Of a stretch of 64,000 bases of DNA, positions 34,475 through 47,628 are shown piece after piece. The notes beneath the pieces are model-generated. The model worked only from the letters and a program-made list of their open reading frames with translations. It was not told the origin of the DNA and searched no databases. The DNA lies in NCBI GenBank assembly GCA_008477525.1, contig SPDT01000007.1, forward strand, positions 6,014,001-6,078,000, written 5' to 3'. The stretch's first letter is position 1. Each line of letters begins with the position of its first letter. The translations under genes were made by a program, and so were the position numbers. This stretch comes from Hypomyces perniciosus. Its lineage: Eukaryota; Ascomycota; Sordariomycetes; Hypocreales; Hypocreaceae.

Positions 34475-36464
34475 TACCTTAAAAGAAATAAACTATAACC
34501 TAACTAGGGAAAGGGCCCCTAAACTATATATTTTATAAACTTTAATACTAAACTAAGATTATTATATAACCTGCAGGTATAGTAAAACTAATAATAAGGA
34601 AATATAAGTATAAATAATCCTAAACTAAATATATATAAAGCTACTGCCTACCTTTATAATCTACAGTTAACAATAAAAAGGGAAACCTTTATTAAAGCTA
34701 TTACTACTACTTTTTAGTATATTACTTCTATAAAACTAAACTAAACTTTAAGATTAAGAAGTATACTTAAATATAGTGGATATATAGATAATAATAGCTA
34801 TAAACTTTATTACCTTCTATTAATAATTATATATCTGTGCAATAAAAGTAACTTAAAAGGAGATTAACTAAGCTATTGAAACTAAAAAACTAATACTTAT
34901 TACTTTATTAAAGCTTTTAAATAAGTTTTTTTAATAAATATTTACAGGATAGGGAGACTGTATTAAGGCAAAAATAGTATTACTTAAAGAAATATATAAC
35001 TTTATTAATAAATGCCACTCCTTAATATAACTAAAAAAGATTATAGCTGCCAATATTAAGAAATTTATAGTAGGGAAACCTAAGTTTAATAAACTAGATA
35101 TCCTAAAAAAACTGCTATTTTGGCTATATGATTTATATAACGCTTTCCTGCTAAAGACAGCAAATAAGCTTCCCTTATAATAGGCCTAGGACTATAAAAT
35201 TAAAATACTGCCAGGAAAAAACCTGCTATATTAAAAAAATAGGCTATTTTTACTTAATAAACTATAGGTAATAAAAAAATAGTTAGATAATAACTTAGTG
35301 AAAAGATTTATCTGCAAATCGCAAGTATAATACGCCGCTCCCCTCCTTTTAGCCGCAAAACCAAAAGGCAGTATCTATATCTATTAAAATTACTAAAGGT
35401 TAAACAATATTACTATTAAAAATCAATACCTATTACTATTAATCTAGGAAACCCTTAATGCCTTAAGCTATATAAAGGTATATATAAAACTTGATATTAT
35501 TACTGCATTTAATAACCTTTATATCGCTAAAGGGGATATATAGAAAATAGTATTTATTATAAAGTTTAGCCTTTTTAAAATATTAGTTATACCTTTTAGC
35601 CTCTATAATATACCTGTTATATTTTAATATTATATTAACTATACTCTCTATAACCTCTTTAACTATATCTATACAGTATACTTTAATAATATCTTTATAT
35701 ATTTATTATACTGAAAAGAGCATTAAATATATATATATAAAATAATAGCCTGCCTTTAAAACACTAGCCTCTAGATTAATATTATTAAATATAAGTTTAA
35801 GACAATAAAAATAAAATACCTTAGCTTAATTATTACCTTAAAGGGACTAGAAATAGATCTTAAGAAAGTTAAGGCTATATTAAACTAGCAATTACTTAAG
35901 GGAGTAAAGGACCTATAAAAATTCCTTAACTTTGCAAATTTCTATTGCTATTTTATTTAAAGATACTTTAAAATAGCTGCACTATTAAATAAACTTTTAA
36001 AGAAGGATTAACTATATATTTAAAGAGAGAAATAGCAGGAAGCCTTTAATTTAATTAAATATACCTTTAAACTAGCCTTAATCCTAGCCCTTTTTAACTA
36101 TAATAAGTAAATAGTCTTTAAGATTAATGCCTTTAACTAGGTATTAGGCAGTATCTTATTGCAGTATAATAAAAAGGGCATTTTATGCCTTATTATATTT
36201 TTCTCCATAAAGTATAATACCTAAAAATATAACTATAAGATTTATAATAAAAAACTTTTAATTATTATTAAAGTAATAGAGGAGTAGCGCCTAGAATTAT
36301 AAAGCTTATAAGAGTTTAATATTATTATAGACTATAAAAACCTTAAATACTTTACTTTAATAAAAGCCTTAAACTAGCAGTAAGTTTAATAGTCTAAATT
36401 CCTTTTTGGCTTTAACTTTTATATTATCTACTAACCTGGCTTTAAAGCTATAAAGCCTAATACC
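34475..36464 (+). pseudogene. Degraded reverse transcriptase and RNase H of the 172-bp-LTR element
   Basis: Reading of the host element resumes here. RT is readable at about 35355-35720 (KPKGSIYIY, YIKLDIITAFN, IPFSLYNIPVIF, YTVYFNNIFIYL) and RNase H at about 36120-36460, ending FYIIYQPGFKAIKPNT. The solo LTR interrupts at the next codon and the reading continues LSRK after 36695. Confidence 0.7.
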
Positions 36465-36690
36465 TGTCACAGGCTAGGCCATGTCTCCCGGAATCACGAC
36501 TACGCCGAATCCGGAAATACGACCAATACTAGACCGCTTACCTAATTAGGAAACCACCTCGGCCACAACCCTATACGCACAACTATATAACGCATACATA
36601 GCTAGTATAGAGCTTCCTTCCTTCAGCTATAGATAGACAATACAGAGGTGCCCTAACTGCGTGCTTTCCAGTTAGGCTACACCCGTTACA
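36465..36690 (+). repeat. Solo LTR of the 226-bp family, nearly free of RIP
   Basis: Exactly 226 bp, TGTCACAGG...CCCGTTACA, with a perfect ATACC duplication on both sides (36460-36464 and 36691-36695). It keeps CpG and CpA sites that are mutated in the copies at 29050 and 34244, so it looks younger than the RIP of its host. No internal region is left, consistent with LTR-LTR recombination. Confidence 0.92.
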
Positions 36691-36695
36691 ATACC

Positions 36696-38699
36696 TTAAG
36701 TAGAAAAGCGGAAGACAGGCCCGCGAAATCAGACCCCTTTAATAACTGAATTAAAAACAGGCAATATATTATCCTCCTATAAAGTTCTTTTAGCTTTAAA
36801 GCTTAAGCAATATTCTAAAAAGAAGTCTTATTAGACATTAAACTGTCTGTAAAGGCCGCCCTTATAGCTATAATAATACTGGCAGAAGATAGATTAATCG
36901 ATAACCTGATTGCAGTGGTATATAAATAAAATACTATAGTAAGAGAAATAGTAACTATACTCTAAAACCCTAATATCTGCTAATAGTTAAAACAGCTTTA
37001 TAAAGAACTTTAGATTACAATAAATGACTGCCAAGTAATAAATAGCAGAATTTACTACTAAGAGCAGCTCTTTATTCCCTTTAATAATAAGCTTTAAATA
37101 TAAATCCTATTTAGAAACCACTTAAGCGGCCTAGCCGGATACCTAGGCAGGTTTAAAACTCTAGACTTTATTAGCTAGATATACTAATAGCTATAGATCT
37201 TAAAAGACACTAAAGCATTTATATAAGCCTGCAAACTATATATTAAAACAAAAGCCTCGCGATCTTTACTATAAAGCTTCCTTTAACTATTACTAATCCT
37301 ATTCCGTATATAATTAAATATCTTTATTAACTATATTATACTACTGCCTAAATCCCGCCAATATAATACTACCTATAAGCATTTACTGGTAGTAGTCTAC
37401 TACTTTATAAAAATATATTATTTTATACCTATTACTTTACTATTAATAAAGGAGCTGGCTAATATATTTATTAATAGAATTTACTGCCTTTATAGTATAC
37501 CTAATAATATTATATTAGACTGCAGTATATAGTTTATATTAGAATTCTAGGAATAACTCTTAAAGCAATTAAAAGTTATATTAAAATAGTTATTAGCCTT
37601 TTACCTTAAAACTAATAGCTAGACTAAGAGAATTAATGCAAGTATAAAATAATACCTGTAAACTTTTATTAACTTTTACTAGGATAACTAGGCTTACTGG
37701 CTTTTATTGGCCAAATTTACTATAAATAATATAGTATCTAAAACTACTAGTATATTGCTGTTTTTCGCTAATTATAGTTTTAACCCTCGCTTAAGGATAA
37801 AGCCTTTATAGCCCTGCCTGCTAAACCTCTTTACAGTAAAGAAAAGAGAGTTTTTCTGCGCTAATGCTATTGCCAAGCGATTCAAACATATTATTATATA
37901 GCTGAAAGCCCTCGCTAAGGCCTTAGGAAAAAGATATAAAGAAAACGCAAACGCGCAGAGAAAGGCATTACTAGTTTACACTATTAGGCAGGAAGTCTTT
38001 ATTAATATATAAAATATAAAGACTAACTAGCTAATAAAAAAGCTAGATAATAAATAGGCAGGGCCTTATATAATAATAAAGGTATACCTATAAGCCTGCG
38101 CTATTAGCCTGCTAGAAGGCATAAAGATTTTCCTAGTCTTATATAACTCCCTCCTGTAACTTAAAATAGCTACCTTACTGTATCCTAGGCAAAAGATAAT
38201 TAATAAAGCCAAGTTAAAGAATATTTAAGGCAGAATACTGGAAAAAGAAGATAGTATAGATAAAGTATAAGAGAAATGGGAGTTTAAAGCACTTTTAAAT
38301 TATTATAATAATAACAGATTCCACTACTTTATTAAATAGAAATACTATACCGCTATATAGCAATTAGCTAAGGACCTGTAAAGCTAAGAGAGGGTAATAT
38401 AAGACTTTTATAGGAGAAACTTAGAAAAGCTGGGCCTACTGCGATAGGCACTGAAAGGAATTATAAAAGAGGAAAAGGAGGAAATGGCTAGAAAGAAACT
38501 AATGCCCGCGGAGCGCTAACCGAAGACTATACTGCGCTAAAGCCTACAACTAAACCATACATCACTAACACTAAAAAACTATACAATTTGCCCCATTTAC
38601 CCTTATATTGGAAGTATTAAGATGGATTACCCGGAATTTCGATTTATGCGAGCAATATAGCTATTCGCGGCCGAATGGCGTAACGAAGAGGGGGGGTAC
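36696..38699 (+). pseudogene. Degraded integrase region of the 172-bp-LTR element
   Basis: Continues the RNase H reading (LSRKAEDRPAKSDPF) into sequence with spacing typical of integrase, ending near 38500 before the polypurine tract. Stops are frequent. Individual catalytic residues are not reliably readable. Confidence 0.55.
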
Positions 38700-38871
38700 T
38701 GTCACGGCACCGACCGTGACGCGATATTGACGCCCTGTCACGTGAGCCCCGGTCACGTGACCAGGCCCTAACGCGTTCCTAGCTATAGCTTTCCGTAGAG
38801 CCTCAGGGCTTTCTCGCTCTCCACGGCACAACAACGATATTTGCCCTAACCTGCCTTTCTGTGCCATAATA
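38700..38871 (+). repeat. Right 172-bp LTR with two TCACGTGA palindromes
   Basis: Starts TGTCACGGCACCGACC; its end gtgccataata is the RIP form of gtgccgtgata. TCACGTGA lies at 38738-38745 and 38753-38760. Followed by the second ATTAT duplication copy. Confidence 0.88.
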
Positions 38872-38899
38872 ATTATATATAACGTCTTTTACTTAAAAG

Positions 38900-39847
38900 T
38901 GTAACGGGTATAGCCTAACTGGAAAGCATGCAGTTAAGGCACTTCTATATTGTCTATCTATAGCTAAAGGAAGGAAGCTTTATACTAGCTATATATGCGT
39001 TATATAGTTGTATATATAGGGTTATAGCCGAGGTGGTTTCCTAATTAAGTAAGCGGTCTAGTATTGGTTATATTTCTGGATTCAGCATAGTCGTAATTCC
39101 AGGAGATATAGCCTAGCCTATAATATTACCCCCCTTTCTTATAGTGGCTCTCTCTTTAGGCGCCGTTACTTCACTGGCGTATAGCTGTTAAGTGGCCCGT
39201 TATTAAATTCGATTAGGCTATATTTAGATATATAGTCGTTAAGGGCTGCTATATTTTTAAATATATATATTAGTTCCTAGGTTAGCTTTATATATCCTTT
39301 CTACTATATTAATACTTCGCGGAAAAAGCTGCGACCTTACCGCTTAATCCTTGCGCAAAAGACCTCTTTAACTTCCTATTTATCCTCGCCATCTATTTAT
39401 ATCAATAGTAGTTAAGGGTTATCTAAAATCTAGCCTAGAAAAGGGTTATCGGCCGCTCTTTTTAGCAGGTTAATGTAAAATCGCGGGTATATACTAATTA
39501 ATATACCCAGTTCTACTATATAAAGGCTAATAACCTTTATTACTATATACTTATAATATAAAGCATTAAGCTTTTTAGAAGGCCGGGGAGTATTATAGTT
39601 GCTAAAGTATAGCTAGACTTTATCTCCTATTTTATATCTTTTAAAGGGGCCTTACTACTGGTTCGCGGAGTCCTTATAGCGTTATTATATAGCAGTAAAT
39701 ACTATTTAGGTAAAGGCGGTTACTCCTTTTAGTCTTTTAACTATTTCTTTTACAGCCTTCTTTTCTAGGTCCTTTAATCTAATAGCTTCGTTTTCTTTTA
39801 TATATAGCTAGAGGGGTTTTATATAATAGCTGTATTTAAGGAAAAAG
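38900..39847 (-). mobile_element. 3' end of a minus-oriented 226-bp-LTR element
   Basis: A 226-bp LTR in reverse orientation (38900-39125) is followed by the complement of its polypurine tract (ttacccccc) and about 720 bp matching, in reverse complement, the 3' end of the copy at about 33520-34240. The 5-base flank is AAAAG (38895-38899). The element is cut at 39848 by a plus-oriented LTR fragment of its own family. Confidence 0.75.
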
Positions 39848-39924
39848 TATTACAGGCTAGGCTATATCTCCCGGAATCATAACTATACTGAATCCAGAAA
39901 TACAACCAATACTAGACCGCTTAC
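39848..39924 (+). repeat. Truncated plus-oriented LTR of the 226-bp family
   Basis: The first 77 bp of the LTR (tattacaggctaggc...ccgcttac) are present. It is then interrupted by the 390-bp LTR starting at 39925; the remainder is not found right of 47628, so the far side was lost or rearranged. Confidence 0.75.
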
Positions 39925-40315
39925 TGTAATAATCCGGTTTGATTCTCAAGGGATAAACCGAGGTTCGTGGGTCTATGTTAATAGGGAGGTCAGGGATAAA
40001 TACTGAGCAGGGTAACGTAGTCACAATTCTGTAGAACAGGCGGTTCTAGTGAATGCAATTATTAACGACTGTCTAAGTAACTATATTAAATAAATGACAA
40101 GCCAGTTGTATATATATAAAGGGAATAATCTTAGATTACCTTAGATTATACTTGTTTTCCTGATGATCTATAGTAAGTCTTTCCATTAACTTACTGGGAT
40201 TACTTTATAGTTTATAGTAACCCAAGTAATTTAATGCTAATTAGTTCATTTATCTAAGGTTCCTCTAGGTATATACTATATTACGTTTTTATAATGGTCA
40301 GGTTATAATATAATA
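39925..40315 (-). repeat. 3' LTR of the minus-oriented gypsy element
   Basis: Left end TGTAATAATCCGG; right end about 40315. Same family as 26111-26497 and 47241-47628. Confidence 0.82.
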
Positions 40316-43300
40316 TTTCCCTCCTGTTAGTCTTATCTTTAAGACCTGTTAGTTCCTTTATAAATACTGCTGTCCCCTATAGTTTATAGGTATAGTGCCT
40401 TTATCTTATATTTTATATTTTCTGCTAATAGAATATCAGGTCGCGTAGCGAAATCTTATTTTTATAAGACTAAATAGCGCCTAGCTCTTTTTTTATTAAT
40501 TAAGGCTACTGGTAATTCTATTATACCTTGTTTATTCTATTATAGTCGCAATCTTTCTTATAAGATAATTGCAGATAATTTATATTATAGTAAGTGTATA
40601 TAGCGAGGTCGTTTATGTAATTGTTCCGGCATTATACTATTTATAGGTTTATTTTTCGTTAATTTTTATTGAATTTTTCTGATTTATAGTATAGCTTAAT
40701 ATATAATTTCAGAGAAGTAAAAGATAGAGCGGGAAAAAGAAGAGACTAAGGCTTATTTACTTTACGCTTAATAAAAGGTAAATAAGGCTTTTGCGAAGTT
40801 GGCGCGTTTAAGGCAACAGTATTAGTTTATAGTGTTTTATGGTTATAAGATGGTTTAGCGTAGTCTTAAATCTTTAGATAAGTTAAATAAAGTGGAATAT
40901 TATAAAGCAGAAACTACTATTGATATATATTCCTTTAGGGCTATCGATATAATTGATTAGACTGCCTTTAGGTTACTTAATCTATTATTAATAGGCTAAG
41001 ATTTTAGTGGAATTGTTATAGAGTTATCTAAAAGTATTTAAAGTATTCTTTAAGTTTTTAAAGGTTATATTCTTCTCTATAATTTTTTTATTTAATTAAA
41101 TATTAACATTTATTATTTTTTATTTTTATAGCTTTAATTTCTTTAACTTTATATTCTTTTTTAACTAGTAAAACTTTAATTAAATCTATAATTAATTTAT
41201 TTTTTAATTTATTTTATAATACTTTTTTAAGTAATAAAATATAAAATATTAGGTAAATTTAGATACTGTTTAGTAATATAAATTTATAAGTAACTTTTAA
41301 AATAACCTTTTTAACTAGGTAAGGTTTAAGTTTCTTGAAATCCAATTTATTACTTAGTTGCATTGTTTTAATATTTGCAGTCTTTTTCTTTAGTGAATAT
41401 TAATATAAGTAAACTATATCTCCCTCTTTAAAAGTTAATCCCTTTAATTTATATTTATCAGTATACTTTTTATTTTTTCCTATATAAAGTAAAAGTATAC
41501 TTACATTTCTTTATATAACTGCTTTATATCTTTAGCTTTAATTTATATTTTATTAATATATAGGCTTTTCTTTAGCGCTTTATATATATTGAACGTAAAG
41601 CTATAGTTAATATATATAGGGCTAAGTCCAGTTAACTCTAAAATATTACTATTATAGGATATTTATATAATTAATAGCTTCTTTATTTAATTGTTTTCAT
41701 TAAAGTTAATGTAACTCTTTAAATAGGCTTTAATAATCTAATTAATGCGTTTTATCTGTCTATCTGTCTATAGGTAGTATATAGTATTAAATTTATAATT
41801 TATATTTAACTGATTTATAAATGCTTACTAGAATTTAGATATAAAGGTTAACCCTTAATTAAAAATAATCTTAGCTAGAATTATATAGTTAACTGCAATA
41901 AATTGTAAGAATATATAAGTTAATGTTTTTATATCTATTACTTTTTTATATAAAAAGAAGTAAAAGTATTTAATAAATTAGTCTATAATTATTAAAATAC
42001 TGTTATATTTAATTTTCGATTTTAGTTTAATAGATAGTAGTAGTTTAACGATAAAGTCTAATAAAATTGACTTTTATAGTCGTTTTAGTACTGGTAAAGG
42101 TTAAAGTTTACTGTATAGTTTATATTTTAAGGGTTTAACTGTTTTATAAGTTATACAGCAAGAAATAATATTTTGCATTACTTTTTTAAGCCTTTAAAAC
42201 TTAAAGTACCTTTATACTTATTCGCAGGTTTTGCGAATACTTTTATATCTATATATTAAATATTAATAAACTTTTATAACTATATTTTTCTAGAGTTTAT
42301 TTAAAATCTAGATCTTTCTATTTTATTATCGGGTTCCTTTATTATTAAACTTTATATCTTTTAAGAATTTATTATTATTTTAAGTAATATAATGCTTTTT
42401 AATGCATTAAAGTATAGTATTATTACTAAATACCTTATATATAGCTTAAAGTACTATTTATTAATAATATCTTTTAAAGGTTTATTTTAAAATCTACCTA
42501 ATATATTTAATCTTTTTTTAATTATAATCGGCTTATCTATTAAGCGCATTTACTTATCTATTCTTAAATCCTTTTTAGTAGATTAGGATATAGTTGAATT
42601 TTAATAGGTATTTTATATAGCGGATCTGCCTTTTAAAGAGTTATTAAACTATCGCGAAGTATATAATATTTTTATAGTCAGTATATACTTTAACTTTATA
42701 CATTCCTTTTAATAAATAGTATTGCTATTCTTTAAATGCAAGAATAATAGTAAAGAATTCTTTATTATATATCAGGTAGTTTAATTCTGTGCTATATAAT
42801 ACTCTAAAGTAAAAGGCAATAAAGTATAGTTTACTATTCTTATCTTTTTAGCTAAGCTAAGCTTTTATAGCGAAGTTAAAAGCATCTGTTTTAACTTTTA
42901 TTTCTTTAAATAAATCAAATATAATAAATATAGGTTCTGTTAAAATAAACTGTTTAAATTTATTAAATGTGTTTTATATATTTAATGCCTATAGAAACTT
43001 TTAATCCTTTTTAATAAGTTTATAAAGAGTTTATACAATACTTTAATAGCCTTTAATAAATTATTGGTAATAATTGGCAAGTTTTAAAAAGCTTTAGACT
43101 TCCTTAACTGTTATAGGTATAGGCTAGTCTTTTACTGCTTATACTTTTAATAGATTTATATAAATTTCTTTAAAGGCAATAATATACTTTAAGAAAGTGA
43201 CTTTTTATATATAGAATTTGCATTTCTTTAGTTTTATAAGTAATTTAGTATTTTATAGTATTTATAATACTTTATAGATATATACTTTATATTCTTTAAA

Positions 43301-46300
43301 GGTATCTAAAAAGATTAAGATATTATTTAAGTAAATAACTATAAAGATATCAAGGTACTCTTTTAATATATTATTAATTATCTTTTAGAATATTGCAGGG
43401 GCGTTAATAAGGCCGAAAAGTATAATTAAGTATTTAAATAAACTATACTTAGTTTAAAAGGCAGTTATCTATTTATATCTTTCTTTAATTTAGATAAAGT
43501 TATAAGCGCCTTTAAGGTCTAGCGCTATAAACTACTTTTTCCTATATAGTCTATCCTATAATTCCATAATTAACAGTAGTAGGGTTCTGTCTTTAATAGT
43601 GGCTTTATTAAGCTATTAATAGTTTATAATTAATTATAGTTTACCTCCTTTTTTTAATATAAATATAATAGGATAGCCTACTTTTAATAAAAAAGGTTAA
43701 ATATACCTTTTAGCTAATATATTATCTAAATAGTTATATAGACTTTTAAGCTTTTTTTCATTTAGATTATAAATCTTATAGAAAGTAGTGCTTACACTAT
43801 CTTTAAACTTAATTATATAGTCCTATTAATTGTATTCTGGTAGTTTTATATTAAGTGTTTCCTTAAATAGCTTATTATATTTCCGGTATTCTTTAAGGAT
43901 ATTCTGCAGCCATTTTAATAATGCTATTATTTTAAGGCTTTTTATCTTAAGTATTTTATTAATATTATTAAATACTTTTTATAAAAAGGCAATTATTTTT
44001 CAGATTCGTTTATCCTTCCCTTTACTTTATTTAAATCTTATTTTTAAGTAAATTGCTTTTATAATTAAATTAAAGGTAACTTTTTTAGTTCCTTTTTTCG
44101 GTATACCTAGGGGTTCTATATAGGATTTCTGCCTTACAGCTAAGGCCTTTCTAATAGTTCTAATCGCTAAGGGAGCTTTATTATTACGTTAATAAAGCTA
44201 GCTATTCTCTTAATTAATATTAAAGTTATTGCGTTTTAATTAAAGATAACTGAAAATAATATTATACTTATCAATATTCACTATATTGCAAGGAACTACT
44301 TTTTTGCATTTAGCGATTTTAAGTTTAAAATAATCAGTCTTTCACTTAATTTATCTATTATTATATATAAAGGCTTCTCTTTTTGCTTAATAAAGTTAAT
44401 ATAGTTTAGTTTTCTCTTTTTAAAGTAACTATAAATAATTTATAGTTATAGGTGCAATAAAATTGCCTATTACTCTATTATCTATTAATATATATAGCCG
44501 ATATCCTTTAACTATTATCTTTAATTTAAAATATAGTAAATTTTTATTATTACTTTTATTATTTAATATTTCGAGAGATATAATTTATTGATTATTACTT
44601 TATAGCCCTTTTATAGGTAATATTAATTATTTCTTGATTTTTCTTTTTTTATATAGATTTTACAGTTAATCGGGGTTTTTTAAAGTAAATACTACCTTTT
44701 TTTATTATAGGCGGTTCTTTTATAGGTAATAAAGTTAAACTGATTTTAATATAGTTCTTTTATAATCTGGTTAATCTCTTTATCTTTTAAGGTAGGTTTA
44801 TACTTTATATACTTTTATATTCGCTACTTTTAGAGTTTTTCCTATAAGTAGGTAGTGTATTTATCCTTTTAACAGTATATATAATCTAGCAATAAATATA
44901 GGGTATTATTGGCTTATTATAAATGCTAATTTTATAACTTGTTTCGCTTATATATAATATACCTTAGGCTATTATACTCCAAACAGTATTATTAATTACA
45001 CTTAAACCTTCTATTATAGTAAAAGTGCTATTTTATTAGTTTCTTTTAGCGGTAAATATAGTATCCTTTAAACTTATATCCTTTAAGTCTTTATAGCTAA
45101 TAATATTCCTTTAAGGTTTTAGTATTTGGCTTAATAATAATAATCTTGAGGTCTCGATACTATATAGTTATAATCTATTTTTTAAAAGTGTTGTAATCTT
45201 ATACCTGTTTTATAGGGTAGAATGGGATTTTGATTAGGAATATATTGTGCTTTACTTTCTTTTAAAAGTATATTATGCACCTATATATAATATAAGTAAC
45301 CCAGGATATAGTATAGTGCTTTTTATAAATAAGGTTATTTATAGCGTAGTCTCTTTATATAGAAAATATATAGGTTCCTTATATATAGTTAAAGTAACTA
45401 GGATAGCTTTAACAGCTATCTTATTATTAGCTTTATTTTATATATAGAGCTGTCTATATAGGCATAGGTTTAACCTGTTTTACTATATACTTATAATAAC
45501 CCTTTTAACTAGGTTTAGGTGATATTTATTTAATTTACCCCTAAAGTTACTGTTTATAAGCAGTATATTTTCTAGTTCTAAAGGTATAGTATTATATAGT
45601 AATAGTCTATATTATAAAGGGTTATTTTTATCTTTATTATTAAAGTTACTGCTATTAGTTTATTTTTTATTGCCTGCAGTAATTTAATTAAAATATAAAT
45701 AATTAATTATAGTAATTATTTATTTATTTAAAATACTATTATCCCTATTTAACTTTATATAATTAAAGTTTAAGTGTTATTTTATTAAACTGTCTAGGTA
45801 TAGTAAATACCTATTTACTCTATTTTCTTTAAAAATACTTCTAAAAGTTAAAGATTTAAATCTTAACCAGTATCCCTTTCAGTTTATTATAGATATCTCT
45901 CTAGGTCGTTTCAGGTACTATCCGCTTTTATCTTTACTAGATTTATAAACAAGGCAGTTATTATTATAGTATATAGTCTAGTTAAGTAATATATAATTAA
46001 TAGCCTTTAAAACTATATTAACCTTTTATTTAGGTTTTAGCGCAAGCCTTTAAGGTTTATTATTTCTTGGCTTTTATAAAGCTTTATAGTCCCTTAAAAA
46101 GTGTCCTAGTTTATTATAGTTATAATAGATAACCTTTGCCTTTCCCTTTTAAATAGTATCTAGATCTATTTAACTAGGTCTTTTATTATTAAAGCTAGCG
46201 ATATATTCTTATTACTTTTTACCTTAATTTATATATCTTTAATATTTATAAACTTATCTAAATTACTATTATCTTTTCTTTATATTTAAATAAAGTTTAT

Positions 46301-47240
46301 AAAGTAAATTATCTATATTTATATATTTCTTAATAAACTTAATAATGCCTTTATTTTAAAAGAATTTATAGGCTTCCTTTTTAATTTCTAGCTTAAGTCT
46401 ATTATAAAAGCATTTAATAAAGGCAGAGTTTCTTTATTTAACTTTAAAAGTATAGTTCTTAAAGTATATAGCGTAATCAAAGTATTTTCCTTTTTAAATT
46501 AAGTTTATAAGTTTATTTTCTATAATATATTCTTTACTAATATTATTAAAGATATTTTTTAATTTTTCTTTAAAGTAATTATAACTAGCGAATATAGTTT
46601 ACGTTTACTTATTAGTATTAACTCTATTATTAAAGAAATCCCTTTAAGTAGGTTTAAACTACTTTAAGGCATTCCCTTTAAATTATCTGGCAGCTAAAAA
46701 AACTTTATTAATCTCTATATTAAAGCTAGTTAAAAAGTAAGTAAAATAGTTATATAGTTAAATAAGAAATAGTTAAAGTGCTATAATACTTTTATTAAAA
46801 TGTTTAAAGGGTTGTATCTTAAACGATTCTTTTAAATCCTTTAAAGGTTAGTTTCCTTTAAGGTTTAGTATAGGGTTTAGGTTAAGTATAGGCAGTGCTT
46901 GATTTTATAAGTTTATAATAGTCGCTTACTGTTAGTGAATTATTTAATTAAGTTTAGCGTTTTTAGCAATTAAATATTAATAGCGTTACTCCTATTTTAT
47001 ACAGTTAGCTTTTATATATTAAAAGGCTTTTTCTATATAGATGCAGAGTTGTTCCGTTTTATTGACTTTATTTTTATTTTCGCTTCTATTTATATTATTA
47101 TCTCTATTATTATCTTGCCTTTAGCGAGGGGGTAGAATAGAGGGTAGAGTATTAAGGTTATTAAAAGAGGATACTGTAGTGGATATATTTGCGATATTGC
47201 TTAGGATTTTTAGTAGCCTTTCAAATAAAAGTCATTAACA
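40316..47240 (-). pseudogene. Degraded gag-pol of the minus-oriented gypsy element
   Basis: On the minus strand a gag zinc knuckle is readable at about 46085-46140 (YYNYNKLGHFLRDY, with every expected Cys turned to Tyr). Reverse transcriptase is readable at about 43310-43430 (LFGLINAPAIF, then VIYLNNILIFLD, from a YLDD-type site). RNase H and integrase positions follow towards 41500. Stops are everywhere; nothing can be functional. Confidence 0.72.
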
Positions 47241-47628
47241 TATAACAATCTGGGTTAATTTTTAAAGGATAAACTGAGGTTTATAGGTCTATATTGACAG
47301 GGAGGTTAAGGATAAATACTAAATAGGGTAATATAGTTATAATTCTGTAAAATAAGCGGTTCTAGTAAATGCAATTATTAATAACTATTTAAATAACTAT
47401 ATTAAATAAGTGATAAGCTAGTTATATATATATAAAGGGAATAATCTTAAATTACTTTAGATTATACTTATTTTCCTGACAATCTATAGTAAATCCTTTT
47501 ATTAGCTTACTGGAATTACTTTATAGTTTGTGGTAACCCGAGTGATCCAATACTGATTGGTTTATTTATCTGAGGTTCCTCTAGGTATATACTATGTCAC
47601 GTTCTTATAATGGTCGGGTCGTGATATA
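47241..47628 (-). repeat. 5' LTR of the minus-oriented gypsy element
   Basis: Left end tataacaatctgg (RIP form of TGTAACAATCCGG); right end about gtgatata at 47628. Less mutated in its right third (gtcacgttcttataatggtcgggtc). Confidence 0.82.

Larger units (their letters stand above)
26498..38871 (+). mobile_element. Ty3/gypsy retrotransposon with 172-bp LTRs, RIP-degraded, carrying nested insertions
   Basis: The direct repeats 26498-26669 and 38700-38871 start TGTCACGGCAC and end GTGCCGTGATA or its RIP variant. The duplication ATTAT flanks both ends (26493-26497 and 38872-38876). A purine run (about 38687-38696, gaagaggggggg) precedes the right LTR as a polypurine tract. The internal order gag-protease-(insertion)-RT-RNase H-(solo LTR)-integrase on + fits Ty3/gypsy. 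It inserted into the last bases of an older LTR. Confidence 0.88.
39925..47628 (-). mobile_element. Ty3/gypsy retrotransposon with about 390-bp LTRs, heavily RIP-degraded
   Basis: Direct repeats at 39925-40315 and 47241-47628 align along their whole length with mostly C/T and G/A differences. Internal protein relics read on the minus strand, so the 47241 copy is the 5' LTR. A pyrimidine tract right of 40315 (tttccctcct) is the complement of a polypurine tract. Total about 7.7 kb. I could not find a matching target duplication. Confidence 0.85.

Noticed and set aside
43830..45447. Plus-strand hydrophobic open frames (43830-44051, 45247-45447)
   Set aside because: They are antisense to the minus-oriented gypsy element; AT-rich antisense frames give Leu/Ile/Phe/Tyr-rich products by chance.
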